In this document: in pieces, positions 55,696 through 64,000 of the stretch
Position numbering within the stretch: position 1 is the first letter of the stretch
Layout: every line of letters starts with the position of its first letter
NCBI GenBank assembly: GCA_026399075.1
Contig: JAPLRR010000083.1
Location: 101,600 to 165,599, forward strand
Reading direction: 5' to 3'
Length of the DNA: 64,000 nt
Origin: Methylococcales bacterium
GTDB taxonomy: Bacteria > Pseudomonadota > Gammaproteobacteria > Methylococcales > Methylomonadaceae
Program-made: the position numbers and the translations under genes
The notes under the pieces: generated by a model
Database searches by the model: none
What the model was told of the DNA's origin: nothing
The model's input: only the letters and a program-made list of their open reading frames with translations

Positions 55696-55972
55696 GTAGT
55701 AATGCTCTGCTAGATAAAGAGTTAAGGGGTATTATAGTGGAATTCAGGCCCGTAAAGTATAAAACCGTTGCCAGATTTGGGGCTAAGCGCCGTATAGGCT
55801 GCTAACAGCTATCATCATTATAGCGGATGTTCTTTAAGCGGATGTTACACTGCAAGAATAACGGTTATTGTAACTGGCGTTCACATTCCTTAAACGGGTT
55901 CGGGTTATAATCTCCCGAAAATGTACGGGCTTAGTTTAGAATCCCGCAACCTTGACACAACGGAGATAAAGA

Positions 55973-57808
55973 GTGAATTCAAGCAACACCCAAACCTGGA
56001 CTATCGGGCAATCAGCCCAAACCTACGCCATCGACACCTGGGGCGATGGGTATTTCAGCATTAATGATCTGGGGCATGTGTGCGTAAAACCAAGCTCTGA
56101 CAAGGATTTAGTATTGGATTTATATGAAATCACCCAATCCCTGAAGGATAAAAACTTATCCTTGCCTGTGTTGGTGGGGTTTGTTGATATTTTAAAAGAC
56201 CGGGCGACGCGGCTGTCCAACGCTTTTGCCAAAGCGTGCATCAACCATGCTTATCAGGGGCATTACACGCCAGTGTACCCCATTAAGGTCAACCAGCAAG
56301 GCCAAGTGGTCAAAGGGATTTTGGCGGCGGACAATATTGGTCTGGAAGCAGGTAGCAAGCCAGAATTGCTGGCGGTGATGGCCTTGTCCAAAAAAGGCAT
56401 TATTGTTTGTAATGGCTATAAAGACCGCGCATATATCCGTTTGGCCTTAATGGGGCTGAACATGGGCTTAAACTTGTATTTGGTGATAGAAAAGCCCTTG
56501 GAACTGGAGCTGGTCATCGAAGAGGCCGCAAAGCTCAATGTCCGGCCACAGCTGGGCTTGCGGGTAAGATTGTCCAGTATCAGCTCAGGCAAATGGCAAA
56601 ACAGCGGCGGCGAAAAATCCAAGTTTGGCCTACATGCGTTTGAAGTGGTGCAATTGATTGAACGCTTAAAGCAATGCAATATGCTCAATTGCTTAAAGTT
56701 GATGCACTTCCACATGGGCTCACAAATCGCCAATATCCACGACATCGATGTCGCCTTAAAAGAAGCAGGCCAGTTTTATGTCGAATTGCACCGCTTAGGC
56801 GCTCCCATCTCGATAGTTGATGCCGGGGGTGGTTTGGGTGTGGATTATGATGGCAGCGGCTCGCGCCGGGAATCATCAATCAACTATGATTTGGATGGCT
56901 ATGCCGACAGCATCGTCCATAGCTTTGCCAAGTTGTGCGCCAAGAAGCAACTGCCGCAACCCGATATTATCACTGAGTCAGGTCGCGCCATGACCGCCCA
57001 CCATGCGGTGCTGATCACTAATGTCACCGACATTGAATCGGTTTATACCAATGCTGCCGAACTGATGGCCTTGCCTAAGGTGCATAATCCCGTCGAACAT
57101 TATCATGATGCCTTGGCTGTATTAGCCAAAGCCCGCTCGCAATTTACCAAAGATAAGTTGAGCATCGGTGATTTGGCCAAGGCCGAAAACCACTATGCAC
57201 TAGTCTGCCAACAAATTAAAAGCCGCTTAAACCCCAACAGCCAAGCGGAAGCAACGCTGTTGCAGGAATTGCACGAAAAACAGGCCGATAAAATCTTTTG
57301 CAATTTTTCATTGTTCCAGTCCATGCCGGATATTTGGGGCATAGGGCAAATTTTCCCGATTATGCCTATCCACCGCTTGGAAGAACAGCCTGGCCGACGG
57401 GCCGTTATCCAAGATTTGACCTGCGATTCTGATGGCCGCATCGACCATTACATCGACGGACACAATATCGAAAATACCCTGCCTGTGCATGAACTGAACC
57501 GTGATCCTTATTTAATCGGTTTTTTTATGGTGGGCGCTTATCAGGAAATTTTGGGGGATATGCACAATCTGTTTGGGGACACCCATTCCATTTACATTAA
57601 ACTGGATGACGACGGCTATCATTTTTATGAGCTGCAAGCAGGCGACCCGGTCAGCGCTTTGTTGGATTATGTGCATATCAACAGCGAAGACTTAAAAACC
57701 GCTTACCGGGATAAATTGGCCGCCAGCCAACTCAGCGAACAACAGCGGCAAGACTACGAACAAGAGCTGCTGTCTGGTTTGACATCTTATACTTACTTGG
57801 AAAGATAA
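55973..57808 (+). CDS. speA: Biosynthetic arginine decarboxylase
   Basis: A 611-residue PLP enzyme converting arginine to agmatine, the first step of one putrescine route. The PLP lysine is in 'TPVYPIKVNQQGQVV'; 'GLEAGSKPELLAVM', 'HFHMGSQIANI' and 'DAGGGLGVDYDGSGS' are conserved blocks. It starts at GTG 55973, with GGAG 8 bases upstream. Its stop is one base before the next gene's ATG, so the two are cotranslated. No agmatinase gene is visible in this window. Confidence 0.95.
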   Translation: MNSSNTQTWTIGQSAQTYAIDTWGDGYFSINDLGHVCVKPSSDKDLVLDLYEITQSLKDKNLSLPVLVGFVDILKDRATRLSNAFAKACINHAYQGHYTPVYPIKVNQQGQVVKGILAADNIGLEAGSKPELLAVMALSKKGIIVCNGYKDRAYIRLALMGLNMGLNLYLVIEKPLELELVIEEAAKLNVRPQLGLRVRLSSISSGKWQNSGGEKSKFGLHAFEVVQLIERLKQCNMLNCLKLMHFHMGSQIANIHDIDVALKEAGQFYVELHRLGAPISIVDAGGGLGVDYDGSGSRRESSINYDLDGYADSIVHSFAKLCAKKQLPQPDIITESGRAMTAHHAVLITNVTDIESVYTNAAELMALPKVHNPVEHYHDALAVLAKARSQFTKDKLSIGDLAKAENHYALVCQQIKSRLNPNSQAEATLLQELHEKQADKIFCNFSLFQSMPDIWGIGQIFPIMPIHRLEEQPGRRAVIQDLTCDSDGRIDHYIDGHNIENTLPVHELNRDPYLIGFFMVGAYQEILGDMHNLFGDTHSIYIKLDDDGYHFYELQAGDPVSALLDYVHINSEDLKTAYRDKLAASQLSEQQRQDYEQELLSGLTSYTYLER

Positions 57809-57809
57809 T

Positions 57810-58652
57810 ATGAAAGCAGGCATGATCGGTTTGGGCGCCATGGGCTTGGGCATGGCAAGAAACCTGGCCAAAGCGGGTTATTTGGCTGCGGTCTATAACC
57901 GTACTAGCGCCAAAACGGCTGAATTTCCGGGGCTGGCGTATCCTAGCCCTGAAGCCTTGGCGGCAGTGGTTGATATCGTCTTAATTTGTGTTTCAGCTGA
58001 CCAAGATGTTTTGGACATGATAGACGCGATTAGCACCACCATACGCCCCGGCACGATAGTGGTCGATATGTCCACCGTCAGCAGTGCCACCGCCCAACTG
58101 GCCGCCGCTACCCTTTCCGAAAAAAATGCTGAATTTTTAGATGCGCCGGTATCCGGTGGGGTCGAAGGGGCAAAAAACGGCACCTTGGCCATGATGGTCG
58201 GCGGTTCAGCAGAAACGCTGGCCAAGGCTAAATCTGTGCTGGAAGCCATGGCTGCACGTATTGTCCCTATCGGCGCAGTTGGTTCAGGCCAAGCCACTAA
58301 AGCTGTCAACCAAATCATGTGTGCAGGCATCAACCAAGCCGTCACCGAAGCCCTAGGGTTTGCAAAAAGCCAAGGTTTGGACTTGGATAAAGTGATTGAT
58401 GTCATTTCAGGTGGCGCGTCAGGCAATTGGTTTTTGCAACATCGCGGCGTGACCATGACCCATGGCAGTTTTGCACCGGGCTTTAAGCTGGCCTTACACC
58501 ATAAAGACTTAAAAATTTGCCAAACGATGGCCGCCCACAGCGACTATCCCATCCCCTTGGCTGACCAAACTGTGCTTGATTATGACCAGTTAATGGCACT
58601 AGGTTTTGGTGACGAGGACATATCAGCTTTGTATCGCTTGAAATCAAACTAG
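57810..58652 (+). CDS. NAD(P)-dependent beta-hydroxyacid dehydrogenase
   Basis: A 280-residue enzyme of the 3-hydroxyisobutyrate dehydrogenase family (GarR/GlxR-like). It has the dinucleotide-binding 'GMIGLGAMGLGMARNLAKAG', the active-site 'DAPVSGGVEGAKNGTLAMMV', 'GSGQATKAVNQIM' with the catalytic Lys in the third block, and 'GFKLALHHKDLKI'. The substrate might be tartronate semialdehyde, succinic semialdehyde or 3-hydroxyisobutyrate; the sequence does not decide. It starts one base after the speA stop, an unusual partnership. Confidence 0.9.
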   Translation: MKAGMIGLGAMGLGMARNLAKAGYLAAVYNRTSAKTAEFPGLAYPSPEALAAVVDIVLICVSADQDVLDMIDAISTTIRPGTIVVDMSTVSSATAQLAAATLSEKNAEFLDAPVSGGVEGAKNGTLAMMVGGSAETLAKAKSVLEAMAARIVPIGAVGSGQATKAVNQIMCAGINQAVTEALGFAKSQGLDLDKVIDVISGGASGNWFLQHRGVTMTHGSFAPGFKLALHHKDLKICQTMAAHSDYPIPLADQTVLDYDQLMALGFGDEDISALYRLKSN

Positions 58653-58676
58653 CTTGGGCTTTCCTAAATCAGACGA

Positions 58677-59138
58677 ATGCCCAGTTACCAAACCCTCGAT
58701 TTAATCGCTGACACTTATTTGCCCTTATTGGCTGTGATGGCCTTAGCCGTGGTCTGCTGGACTGGGTTTAAACGCGGCTGGAGGCCAGCGGCACGGCGGT
58801 TCATTGCCCTAACTGCCGGGTTGCTTATTGCCTATGGCTTGATGTTTTTAGACCAGGGGCTACATCTTTGGCCCAAGCTAAATTTGGACTATAGCACCCA
58901 CACCGCTGTGGCCTTGGTGCTGGCCAGTTTTTTGGCAGTTTGCGCCAGAACGTGGGCGGTCTATTGGCTAGGCTCGTTGCTGGTTTATTTGCTGTTGATG
59001 GTTTACCAGCATTACCACAGCCTAGCCGACATCCTGACAACTGCCGCTGTGGTTGCGCCTATAAATCTTACGGCCTTAATTTTACTGTTACGGAATGACC
59101 CGGCGAGCCCCAAAAAAATTACTGCGGGTAAACGGTAA
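58677..59138 (+). CDS. PAP2-like membrane protein with altered catalytic motif
   Basis: A 153-residue protein with four to five hydrophobic segments. It carries a degenerate PAP2 pattern: 'DYSTHTAVAL' occupies the place of PSGHT and 'YQHYHSLADIL' that of the H...D motif; no KxxxxxxRP motif 1 is obvious. It may be an inactive or specialised PAP2 relative. It starts 25 bases after the dehydrogenase stop, so it could end the speA transcript. A 24-base near-copy of its 'LDYSTHTA' region occurs at 60284. Confidence 0.65.
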   Translation: MPSYQTLDLIADTYLPLLAVMALAVVCWTGFKRGWRPAARRFIALTAGLLIAYGLMFLDQGLHLWPKLNLDYSTHTAVALVLASFLAVCARTWAVYWLGSLLVYLLLMVYQHYHSLADILTTAAVVAPINLTALILLLRNDPASPKKITAGKR

Positions 59139-59640
59139 ATGGATTGCGCGGCTTAGCCGTTTTCTCGTTCCCGAGCTCTCTTCGTTATACATAAGTCCGA
59201 AAAAACCAATAAAATCAGCATTGTTGTAAAAAATTTACTATATTGATTTATAAGGGTTCTTTAGGCTCATGTGTAACGATGAGCGTTCTGCAAGGGAACG
59301 AGAAAAAATTATGAGACTGTGGAGACGCGATTTATCGCGTTTCCAATAGCGTCCCAAATGCTGACGGAAACGGAAATATTACAGACGCGATAAATCCAGA
59401 CGCGATAAATCGCGTCTCTACGGTGTTCGTTCCCAAGCCCAACTATCCTCCACACCAAAACAAAGTGCATCCTGCCCTTCAATAAATCCAACATCACCCT
59501 ACAAGGTGCCGCCGTTTGTGAGAGGTTTCGCTACCGCTCTACCCCTCTTACGGCTTGTTTGCGCTTGACTATGAATAGCGGGGGGGGTACTATGTTGCCG
59601 CTTTTTAAGCAACTCACCTAACTCAAAATGGAGCAACTCT
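59139..59640. repeat. Repeat-rich intergenic region
   Basis: No gene is supported. CTCGTTCCC (59163-59171) and its complement GGGAACGAG (59294-59302) flank an AT-rich 120-base core, and 59321-59422 holds repeated GACGCGATTTATCGCG-type palindromes (three near-copies around GACGCGATAAAT). The promoter of the next PEP-CTERM gene should be near its right end. Confidence 0.7.
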
Positions 59641-60207
59641 ATGAAATTAAAAAAAATGCTATTAGCATTGCCCTTTGCTTTAAGCCTGTCGTTTTCAGCG
59701 CACGCTAATTTAATCACCAACGGCGACTTTGAAACCGGGGATTTAACCGGGTGGGGTGTCAGTGGCTTGACTCAGGTGTATAGTACCATTGGTCATAATA
59801 GCAATTATGGCAATGGTTTTGATACTACCATTGGGGGCACTATTCAACAAACACTGTCCGGGTTGACGGTAGGCAAGACCTATAAGCTCGACTATTGGCT
59901 ACGCAACGATAATTTTGGCACAGGTAGTAGCTATAACTTTCAGGCATCATGGGCTGGCAGCGTGATTTCTGGCTCCGAGGTAGGAAACGTTGCCGCATTC
60001 GCTTATACCTTGCAGTCGTTCAATCTGATAGCGTTTAGCAACAGCGCTGTTTTGGCATTTAGTGGCACATCCCAAGGGGCGTTCTATCTCGATGATGTCA
60101 GTCTGGACGAAGTGACCACTCCACCAGTACCCGAAGCACCGGAATGGTTGCTGACTTTATCCGGACTTAGCGCCTTAGCCTTTGCGAAAAAACGCAAAGC
60201 CGCTTAA
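59641..60207 (+). CDS. PEP-CTERM exported protein, DUF642-like fold
   Basis: A 188-residue protein: signal peptide ('KKMLLALPFALSLSFSAHA'), then 'NLITNGDFETGDLTGW', the hallmark start of a beta-sandwich galactose-binding-like domain, and the C-terminal 'VPEAPEWLLTLSGLSALAF' plus 'AKKRKAA', the PEP-CTERM signal. Start ATG 59641 follows GGAGCAACTCT. Likely exported and displayed through an exosortase. It is followed by a good terminator. Confidence 0.9.
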   Translation: MKLKKMLLALPFALSLSFSAHANLITNGDFETGDLTGWGVSGLTQVYSTIGHNSNYGNGFDTTIGGTIQQTLSGLTVGKTYKLDYWLRNDNFGTGSSYNFQASWAGSVISGSEVGNVAAFAYTLQSFNLIAFSNSAVLAFSGTSQGAFYLDDVSLDEVTTPPVPEAPEWLLTLSGLSALAFAKKRKAA

Positions 60208-60228
60208 CGCTTTTCGCCGTAAGCAAAA

Positions 60229-60266
60229 AGCCTGCGCTGTCATGCCCAACAGCGCGGGCTTTTTTG
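60229..60266 (+). terminator. Rho-independent terminator after the PEP-CTERM gene
   Basis: An AGCCTGCGCTGT/ACAGCGCGGGCT stem (60229-60240 and 60249-60260) with an 8-base loop and a T-run (TTTTTT) ending the 59641-60207 gene. Confidence 0.88.
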
Positions 60267-60283
60267 GGTCTGTCTAGACGATA

Positions 60284-60340
60284 TTTGGACTATAGCAGCC
60301 ACACCGCCGCAGGTGCGTGGTTGGGCTTTCTGGCAACCAA
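60284..60340 (+). pseudogene. Fragment of the PAP2-like gene
   Basis: Encodes 'LDYSSHTAAGAWLGFLA', matching the PAP2-like protein at 58677 ('LDYSTHTAVALVLASFLA') in register. TTTGGACTATAGCA is shared exactly and 23 of 24 bases agree from 58883 and 60284. Only about 20 residues remain, so this is a gene remnant or recombination footprint. Confidence 0.55.
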
Positions 60341-60519
60341 CAAAACCCCGCCCCCCAATATCACAATCTTTTATTACCGCATTTTTGTTTGTTGGCATAT
60401 CGCCAACCCAACGGTGCTAAACAAAAAGCCCAATCACCAACTTTTACAAGTAGAACTCTTACTCACGGATTAAAAGTTGAGCATGACGTTTAACTCCCAG
60501 CCCTGCGGCAATTCGTTTT

Positions 60520-60655
60520 TTATAATTCACCCGCCTGTTCTAACGCGAACTGAATAACCTTATCGCACAACCAAATCCCCTGCGAACGCATGGCTTTCAA
60601 TGCGTCACACACCAATAGCGGATAACCCGCTTGTTTTGCTTTCAATAAAATACCA
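60520..60655 (-). pseudogene. C-terminal remnant of a DUF3368 (PIN-like toxin) gene
   Basis: The last about 44 residues of this minus-strand frame ('GILLKAKQAG', 'ALKAMRSQGIWLCDKVIQFA') match the end of DUF3368 proteins, which are VapC-like components of toxin-antitoxin pairs. The catalytic N-terminal part is absent, and no antitoxin gene is seen, so it is a decayed module. Confidence 0.6.
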
Positions 60656-60796
60656 CTGTCACAGTTATAGGGTGCGAAGTTGGTAAGATTCAGCCGCGTT
60701 GGGTTGCTGCTTTTTGGCAATCCCAACATTTACGCCAATCTTTGTTGGGTTGCGAAAAGATGCAACCCAACCTACGGTGTTTAGCTTCTCCCCTGT

Positions 60797-61843
60797 TCAT
60801 GGGCTATTAAGTAACTCAGGCTTGTCACCCGCTGACAAATCATAGCGGCTACCTTTTTTGGTCATCACATTAACTTTAACATGGCGTAAGTGCAGTTCTA
60901 TGGGCAAACCATTGGGGGATGCAGGCAACAAGGCTTCGAGTTTGGCAACATCGGGAGCGGTAAAATCGAAGGGGCTATGGACTAGGGCGCGGACGATGGT
61001 TACGCCGTCCCCTTTGCCTATGCTGAGGTTAAGCAATTTGCATCCTGGATATGGTTTTAACTGCTCAACCAATACTTTGCGGGTATTGGCTTCAAAGAGC
61101 ATATTGGCAACCAACTTATTGGTGTTGGCGCCCAGTACGACAAACAGAAAAACCAGCAATGCCAAGCTGATGCCATTTAACCAGACAATTTTTTTATCCC
61201 GATAAAAACTGTCCATGGCTTTGTGGAAACCACATAACCAAAGCACGACCGAGAAGGCAAATTGGATAGCGACGATATTCGCAAAAGTCAGCAAGTAAGC
61301 GCCTAAAGCATTGTCCCATTCACCCCGTGCCGCAAAAATAGTGCCTGTACATAAAGGCGGCACCAGGGCTGTGGCGATGGCAACACCGACCACGGCATTG
61401 ACTATGCGTGGGGTGATGACGGCATAAGCGCCGACCGCACCACCGGCCAAGGCGATCATCAAATCCAGATAATTGGGATGGGTTCTGGCCAATAACTCTT
61501 TGCCCGCCGGTATATCGGCATGGAACAGCCCGATGACCAAGGCACATAGCATGACTATCCCGATTCCGCCGCCTAGGGACAGTAACGATTGCTTCAACAA
61601 TTTATTGTTGCCATCGACCAGCGCCAAAGAAACCCCGGCAATCGGGCTTAACAGCAAGGCAACCAACATGGCGCCTATGACTCCTGAGGCGCTGTCCGCC
61701 AATAATCCATAGGAGGCAATAATGGCCGCCAAAGCATTCATGATGATAAAGGCTTTATCAAATTGCGCATTTAGGGTGATGTCCGCCCGGGCTGCCTGAA
61801 TTTCAAGTAAGCGGGTGTCTGTGGTGGTTTCGGTTGGGTTCAT
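60797..61843 (-). CDS. DUF389 family membrane protein
   Basis: A 348-residue protein with about six membrane segments, among them 'IIMNALAAIIASYGLLADSA' and 'LLALLVFLFVVLG'-like stretches, and the DUF389 signature 'ALVPPLCTGTIFAARGEW'. The C-terminal part is soluble ('LNLSIGKGDGVTIVRAL'). This family (TIGR00341-like) is widespread; its function is unknown to me. Monocistronic as far as visible. Its start at 61843 is plausible but not tested by a strong ribosome site. Confidence 0.85.
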   Translation of the reverse strand: MNPTETTTDTRLLEIQAARADITLNAQFDKAFIIMNALAAIIASYGLLADSASGVIGAMLVALLLSPIAGVSLALVDGNNKLLKQSLLSLGGGIGIVMLCALVIGLFHADIPAGKELLARTHPNYLDLMIALAGGAVGAYAVITPRIVNAVVGVAIATALVPPLCTGTIFAARGEWDNALGAYLLTFANIVAIQFAFSVVLWLCGFHKAMDSFYRDKKIVWLNGISLALLVFLFVVLGANTNKLVANMLFEANTRKVLVEQLKPYPGCKLLNLSIGKGDGVTIVRALVHSPFDFTAPDVAKLEALLPASPNGLPIELHLRHVKVNVMTKKGSRYDLSAGDKPELLNSP

Positions 61844-61947
61844 GATTAGGCCTATTTAGCTGACAATATTACCTGCAAAAAATTATCGCATAGTTAGCCG
61901 ATAAGTTTAGTGTTTTTGCAGCCAAGCTGGCCACAGTTTAGTTACCG

Positions 61948-61975
61948 CTGGAGTGCAAGGGCTTTAGACCTTGCC
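61948..61975. repeat. 28-base dispersed repeat (copy 2)
   Basis: CTGGAGTGCAAGGGCTTTAG plus ACCTTGCC, the near-exact reverse complement (one mismatch) of 49761-49788. A GCAAGGTCTAA-type partial copy also follows close by. Confidence 0.75.
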
Positions 61976-62039
61976 GTGTCGGCAATGAGTCCGGGAATAC
62001 AAGGTCTAACCTTGTAACAGTAGACAGCTATTTTTAGGC

Positions 62040-63119
62040 TTAACTCACTAGCGATGTGCCCTTTATCTGCACATACACCGCCATGCCGATTTGCAAGCCC
62101 AACAAAATAGCCGACTTACGGGTAATGTGCGCCAGCAGCACCTGTTTGCCGATTTGCAGGCGCACCAAGCTGTGCCCGCCATTATCATCGGACAGCCCGG
62201 TGATAGTGGCGCCCAGCACATTGAGTATGCTGGTGGCAGTGGGTACGGTCAGCGCAATGCTGACATCACGGGCGTAGATTTGCACACGCAGCGGAGTACC
62301 GATGGCCGCATTGATTGACGGCAAGCTCAGGGTGCCGCCGTCAAAAGCCACACAAGTGAGATGGTACTCCGATTCATGGCCGACGATAGTGGCAGGCCAA
62401 ACCGTGGACGCATCACGGTCTTGAGCCATAGGGACGTCTAGGCGGGCTTGGGTTTCTGATAGCGGCCCGGTTGCCAAAACTTGCCCATCCGACATAATCA
62501 CCAAAGTGTCCGCCAGTTGGGCGACTTCTTGTTGGGAGTGGGTGACATACAGCACAGGGATGTCCAGTTCCCGGTGCAATCGGCTTAAAAACGGCAAGAT
62601 TTCCTGTTTGCGCTTAATGTCCAGCGATGCCAAGGGCTCATCCATCAGCAACACCTCAGGCCCCAACGCCAAAGCACGGGCGATAGCCACGCGCTGCCGT
62701 TCGCCGCCAGACAAATGATTTGGTTTACGCTTGACTAAATGGGCTATGCCCAGTAAGTCCAGTATATAGCTCAGATCCACAGCCTCTGACGGTTTGTTGA
62801 GCCGCTTTACGCCAAATTGTAAATTTTCTGCCACGGTAAGGTGCGGGAACAAATTGGCTTCTTGAAATACATAGCCCAGTGCCCGTTTATGGGTGGGCAA
62901 AAACACATTCTGTGCGCTGTCTTGCCACACGGTGCCGTTGATTTCCAGATAACCTTGTTGGGCTTTTTGCAATCCGGCAATACAGCGTAGCAGGGTAGTT
63001 TTACCGGAACCAGAATGGCCAAACAGCACCGTGACCCCGGTGCTGGGCAAATTCAAATCAACGGCCAGTTGAAACTCGCCGTAATTAAGCCGAAAGCGGG
63101 CAAGAATAGCCTGGCTCAT
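62040..63119 (-). CDS. modC: Molybdate ABC transporter ATP-binding protein
   Basis: A 359-residue ATPase: Walker A 'GHSGSGKTT', signature 'LSGGERQRVAIARAL', Walker B 'VLLMDEPLASLD', and the H-loop 'YVTHSQQEVAQL'. The C-terminal 120 residues form the TOBE (Mo-binding, di-Mop) domain ('GATITGLSDDNGGHSLVRL'), which distinguishes ModC from related importers. It overlaps modB by 4 bases. The substrate could include tungstate. The rest of the operon (modA) is expected beyond the right edge. Confidence 0.95.
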   Translation of the reverse strand: MSQAILARFRLNYGEFQLAVDLNLPSTGVTVLFGHSGSGKTTLLRCIAGLQKAQQGYLEINGTVWQDSAQNVFLPTHKRALGYVFQEANLFPHLTVAENLQFGVKRLNKPSEAVDLSYILDLLGIAHLVKRKPNHLSGGERQRVAIARALALGPEVLLMDEPLASLDIKRKQEILPFLSRLHRELDIPVLYVTHSQQEVAQLADTLVIMSDGQVLATGPLSETQARLDVPMAQDRDASTVWPATIVGHESEYHLTCVAFDGGTLSLPSINAAIGTPLRVQIYARDVSIALTVPTATSILNVLGATITGLSDDNGGHSLVRLQIGKQVLLAHITRKSAILLGLQIGMAVYVQIKGTSLVS

Positions 63120-63802
63120 TTTAGTTGGTGGGTGGTGGGGGAGGTTTTAAGCACGGTGTACAGCACCAGCAGCACCGCAAACGAGAACGCCAGTAAATAG
63201 CCGGCCAGCGTATGGGCCTCGCTGTATTCCATGGCTTCAACATGGTTATAGATTTGCACGGACACGACGCGGGTTTTATCTGGGATATTGCCGCCCACCA
63301 TCAACACCACGCCAAATTCACCGACGGTATGGGTAAAGCCTAAAATACCTGCGGTTAAAAACCCCGGTTTAGCCAAGGGCACAACCACGCTAAAAAATGT
63401 GTCCAAAGGGCTGGCGCGTAAGGTGGCCGCCGCTTCTAAGGCGTGTTCGCCAATCCCGGTAAACGCTGCTTGCAGGGGTTGCACCACAAACGGCAAAGAA
63501 TACAAAACCGAGGCGATCACCAAACCAGCAAAGGTAAAAGGTAGCGTCCCCAAACCGATATAATCGGTAAATTGGCCAATAGCCCCGGAAGGCCCCATAA
63601 GCACCAATAAATAAAAACCCAAAACCGTGGGCGGCAACACTAAGGGCAAAGCCACGACAGCATTGATAATACCCCGCCACGGCGAATGGGTACGCGCCAG
63701 CCACCAAGCGAGCGGGGTGCCGAACAACAGCATAATGGCGGTGGCAATGCTGGCGACTTTAGCTGTCAGCAACAAGGTGTCCAGGTCGGCAGAAGTTAGC
63801 AT
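63116..63802 (-). CDS. modB: Molybdate ABC transporter permease
   Basis: A 228-residue permease with about five membrane helices. The EAA-loop-like 'LEAAATLRASPLDTFFSVVVPLAKPG' region (cytoplasmic loop that docks ModC) is seen. 'GTPLAWWLART' near the start and 'GEFGVVLMVGGNIPDKT' near the end are typical of ModB. It precedes modC with a 4-base overlap. The periplasmic binding protein gene modA is not within the window, but 198 bases remain to the right edge. Confidence 0.95.
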   Translation of the reverse strand: MLTSADLDTLLLTAKVASIATAIMLLFGTPLAWWLARTHSPWRGIINAVVALPLVLPPTVLGFYLLVLMGPSGAIGQFTDYIGLGTLPFTFAGLVIASVLYSLPFVVQPLQAAFTGIGEHALEAAATLRASPLDTFFSVVVPLAKPGFLTAGILGFTHTVGEFGVVLMVGGNIPDKTRVVSVQIYNHVEAMEYSEAHTLAGYLLAFSFAVLLVLYTVLKTSPTTHQLK

Positions 63803-63848
63803 GGTGCTTGTTTAGTCCTAGTGGCAGTTATAGAGAACGATTTAAATC

Positions 63849-63869
63849 CCCTCTCCCTGAGGGAGAGGG
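63849..63869. repeat. CCCTCTCCC-TGA-GGGAGAGGG palindrome
   Basis: Same dispersed palindrome as at 52721-52741. It lies just upstream of the modB start and is followed by DNA with no gene up to the end of the window. Confidence 0.75.
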
Positions 63870-64000
63870 TCTTACACGTGTAGGTTTTTTCACTCCGCGC
63901 ACCCAACCGCAGTAACCCAAGCCGCCTGATTGATTCCCGGTAAGCTAGGCCACGCCTCCGGTCGGCCAGGTTTGACAGGGAGCAGTTGATGGTTAAGCAA

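Overview
The window looks like chromosomal DNA of a gammaproteobacterium, most likely a methanotroph of the order Methylococcales. The support is indirect: gammaproteobacterial gene orders (smg-dprA-LysM-def-fmt-rsmB; ribF-ileS-lspA; hfq-hflX-hflK-hflC-hisZ-purA), four PEP-CTERM exported proteins, an NAD-dependent aldehyde dehydrogenase, and many short palindromic repeats between genes. No methane oxidation gene is present, so the order-level call is inference.

Layout. 0-2 kb: the 3' end of a RecQ-type helix-turn-helix protein, then a glycosyltransferase/PAP2 pair. 2.4-3.4 kb: a small gene and a Doc/Fic toxin-antitoxin pair, bounded by identical 10-mers that resemble integron cassette ends. 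3.6-11.8 kb: a conserved block of topA, smg, dprA and LysM on the minus strand, then def, fmt and rsmB on the plus strand. 11.9-15.5 kb: a P-loop ATPase and a TPR-repeat partner, followed by a small orphan gene. 15.6-20 kb: ribF, ileS, lspA. 20-22 kb: an ABC-type ATPase plus TOPRIM protein pair that looks like anti-phage defence. 22-29 kb: a surface-protein region with a 1,403-residue glycine-rich PEP-CTERM protein built of four large modules, a LuxR-type regulator and a PEP-CTERM metalloprotease. 29-32.7 kb: a MASE1/CHASE/PAS hybrid histidine kinase. 32.8-34.9 kb: a tightly overlapping operon of TOPRIM primase-like protein, DEDDh exonuclease and radical SAM protein.

35-42 kb returns to core genes (YgfX-like, hfq, hflX, hflK, hflC, hisZ, purA). 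42-50.5 kb is an accessory island: McrBC, a CHAT protease-like gene cut off at a palindromic repeat, its small companion gene, an orphan RNA that closely matches the HEARO/omega-RNA (IscB guide RNA) class, a PEP-CTERM protein, a slipin and a Vsr endonuclease. 50.6-58.7 kb holds comM, ubiK, aldehyde dehydrogenase, divergent speE/speA and a beta-hydroxyacid dehydrogenase. 58.7-64 kb mixes a PAP2-like membrane protein, a fourth PEP-CTERM protein, gene fragments, a DUF389 membrane protein and the modB-modC end of a molybdate transporter.

The strongest unusual signals are the orphan omega-RNA-like element (47.07-47.26 kb) and three compact accessory operons of unclear job: the split ATPase/TPR pair, the ATPase/TOPRIM pair and the TOPRIM/exonuclease/radical SAM trio. 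All family assignments are by reading motifs; no database search or folding program was run.
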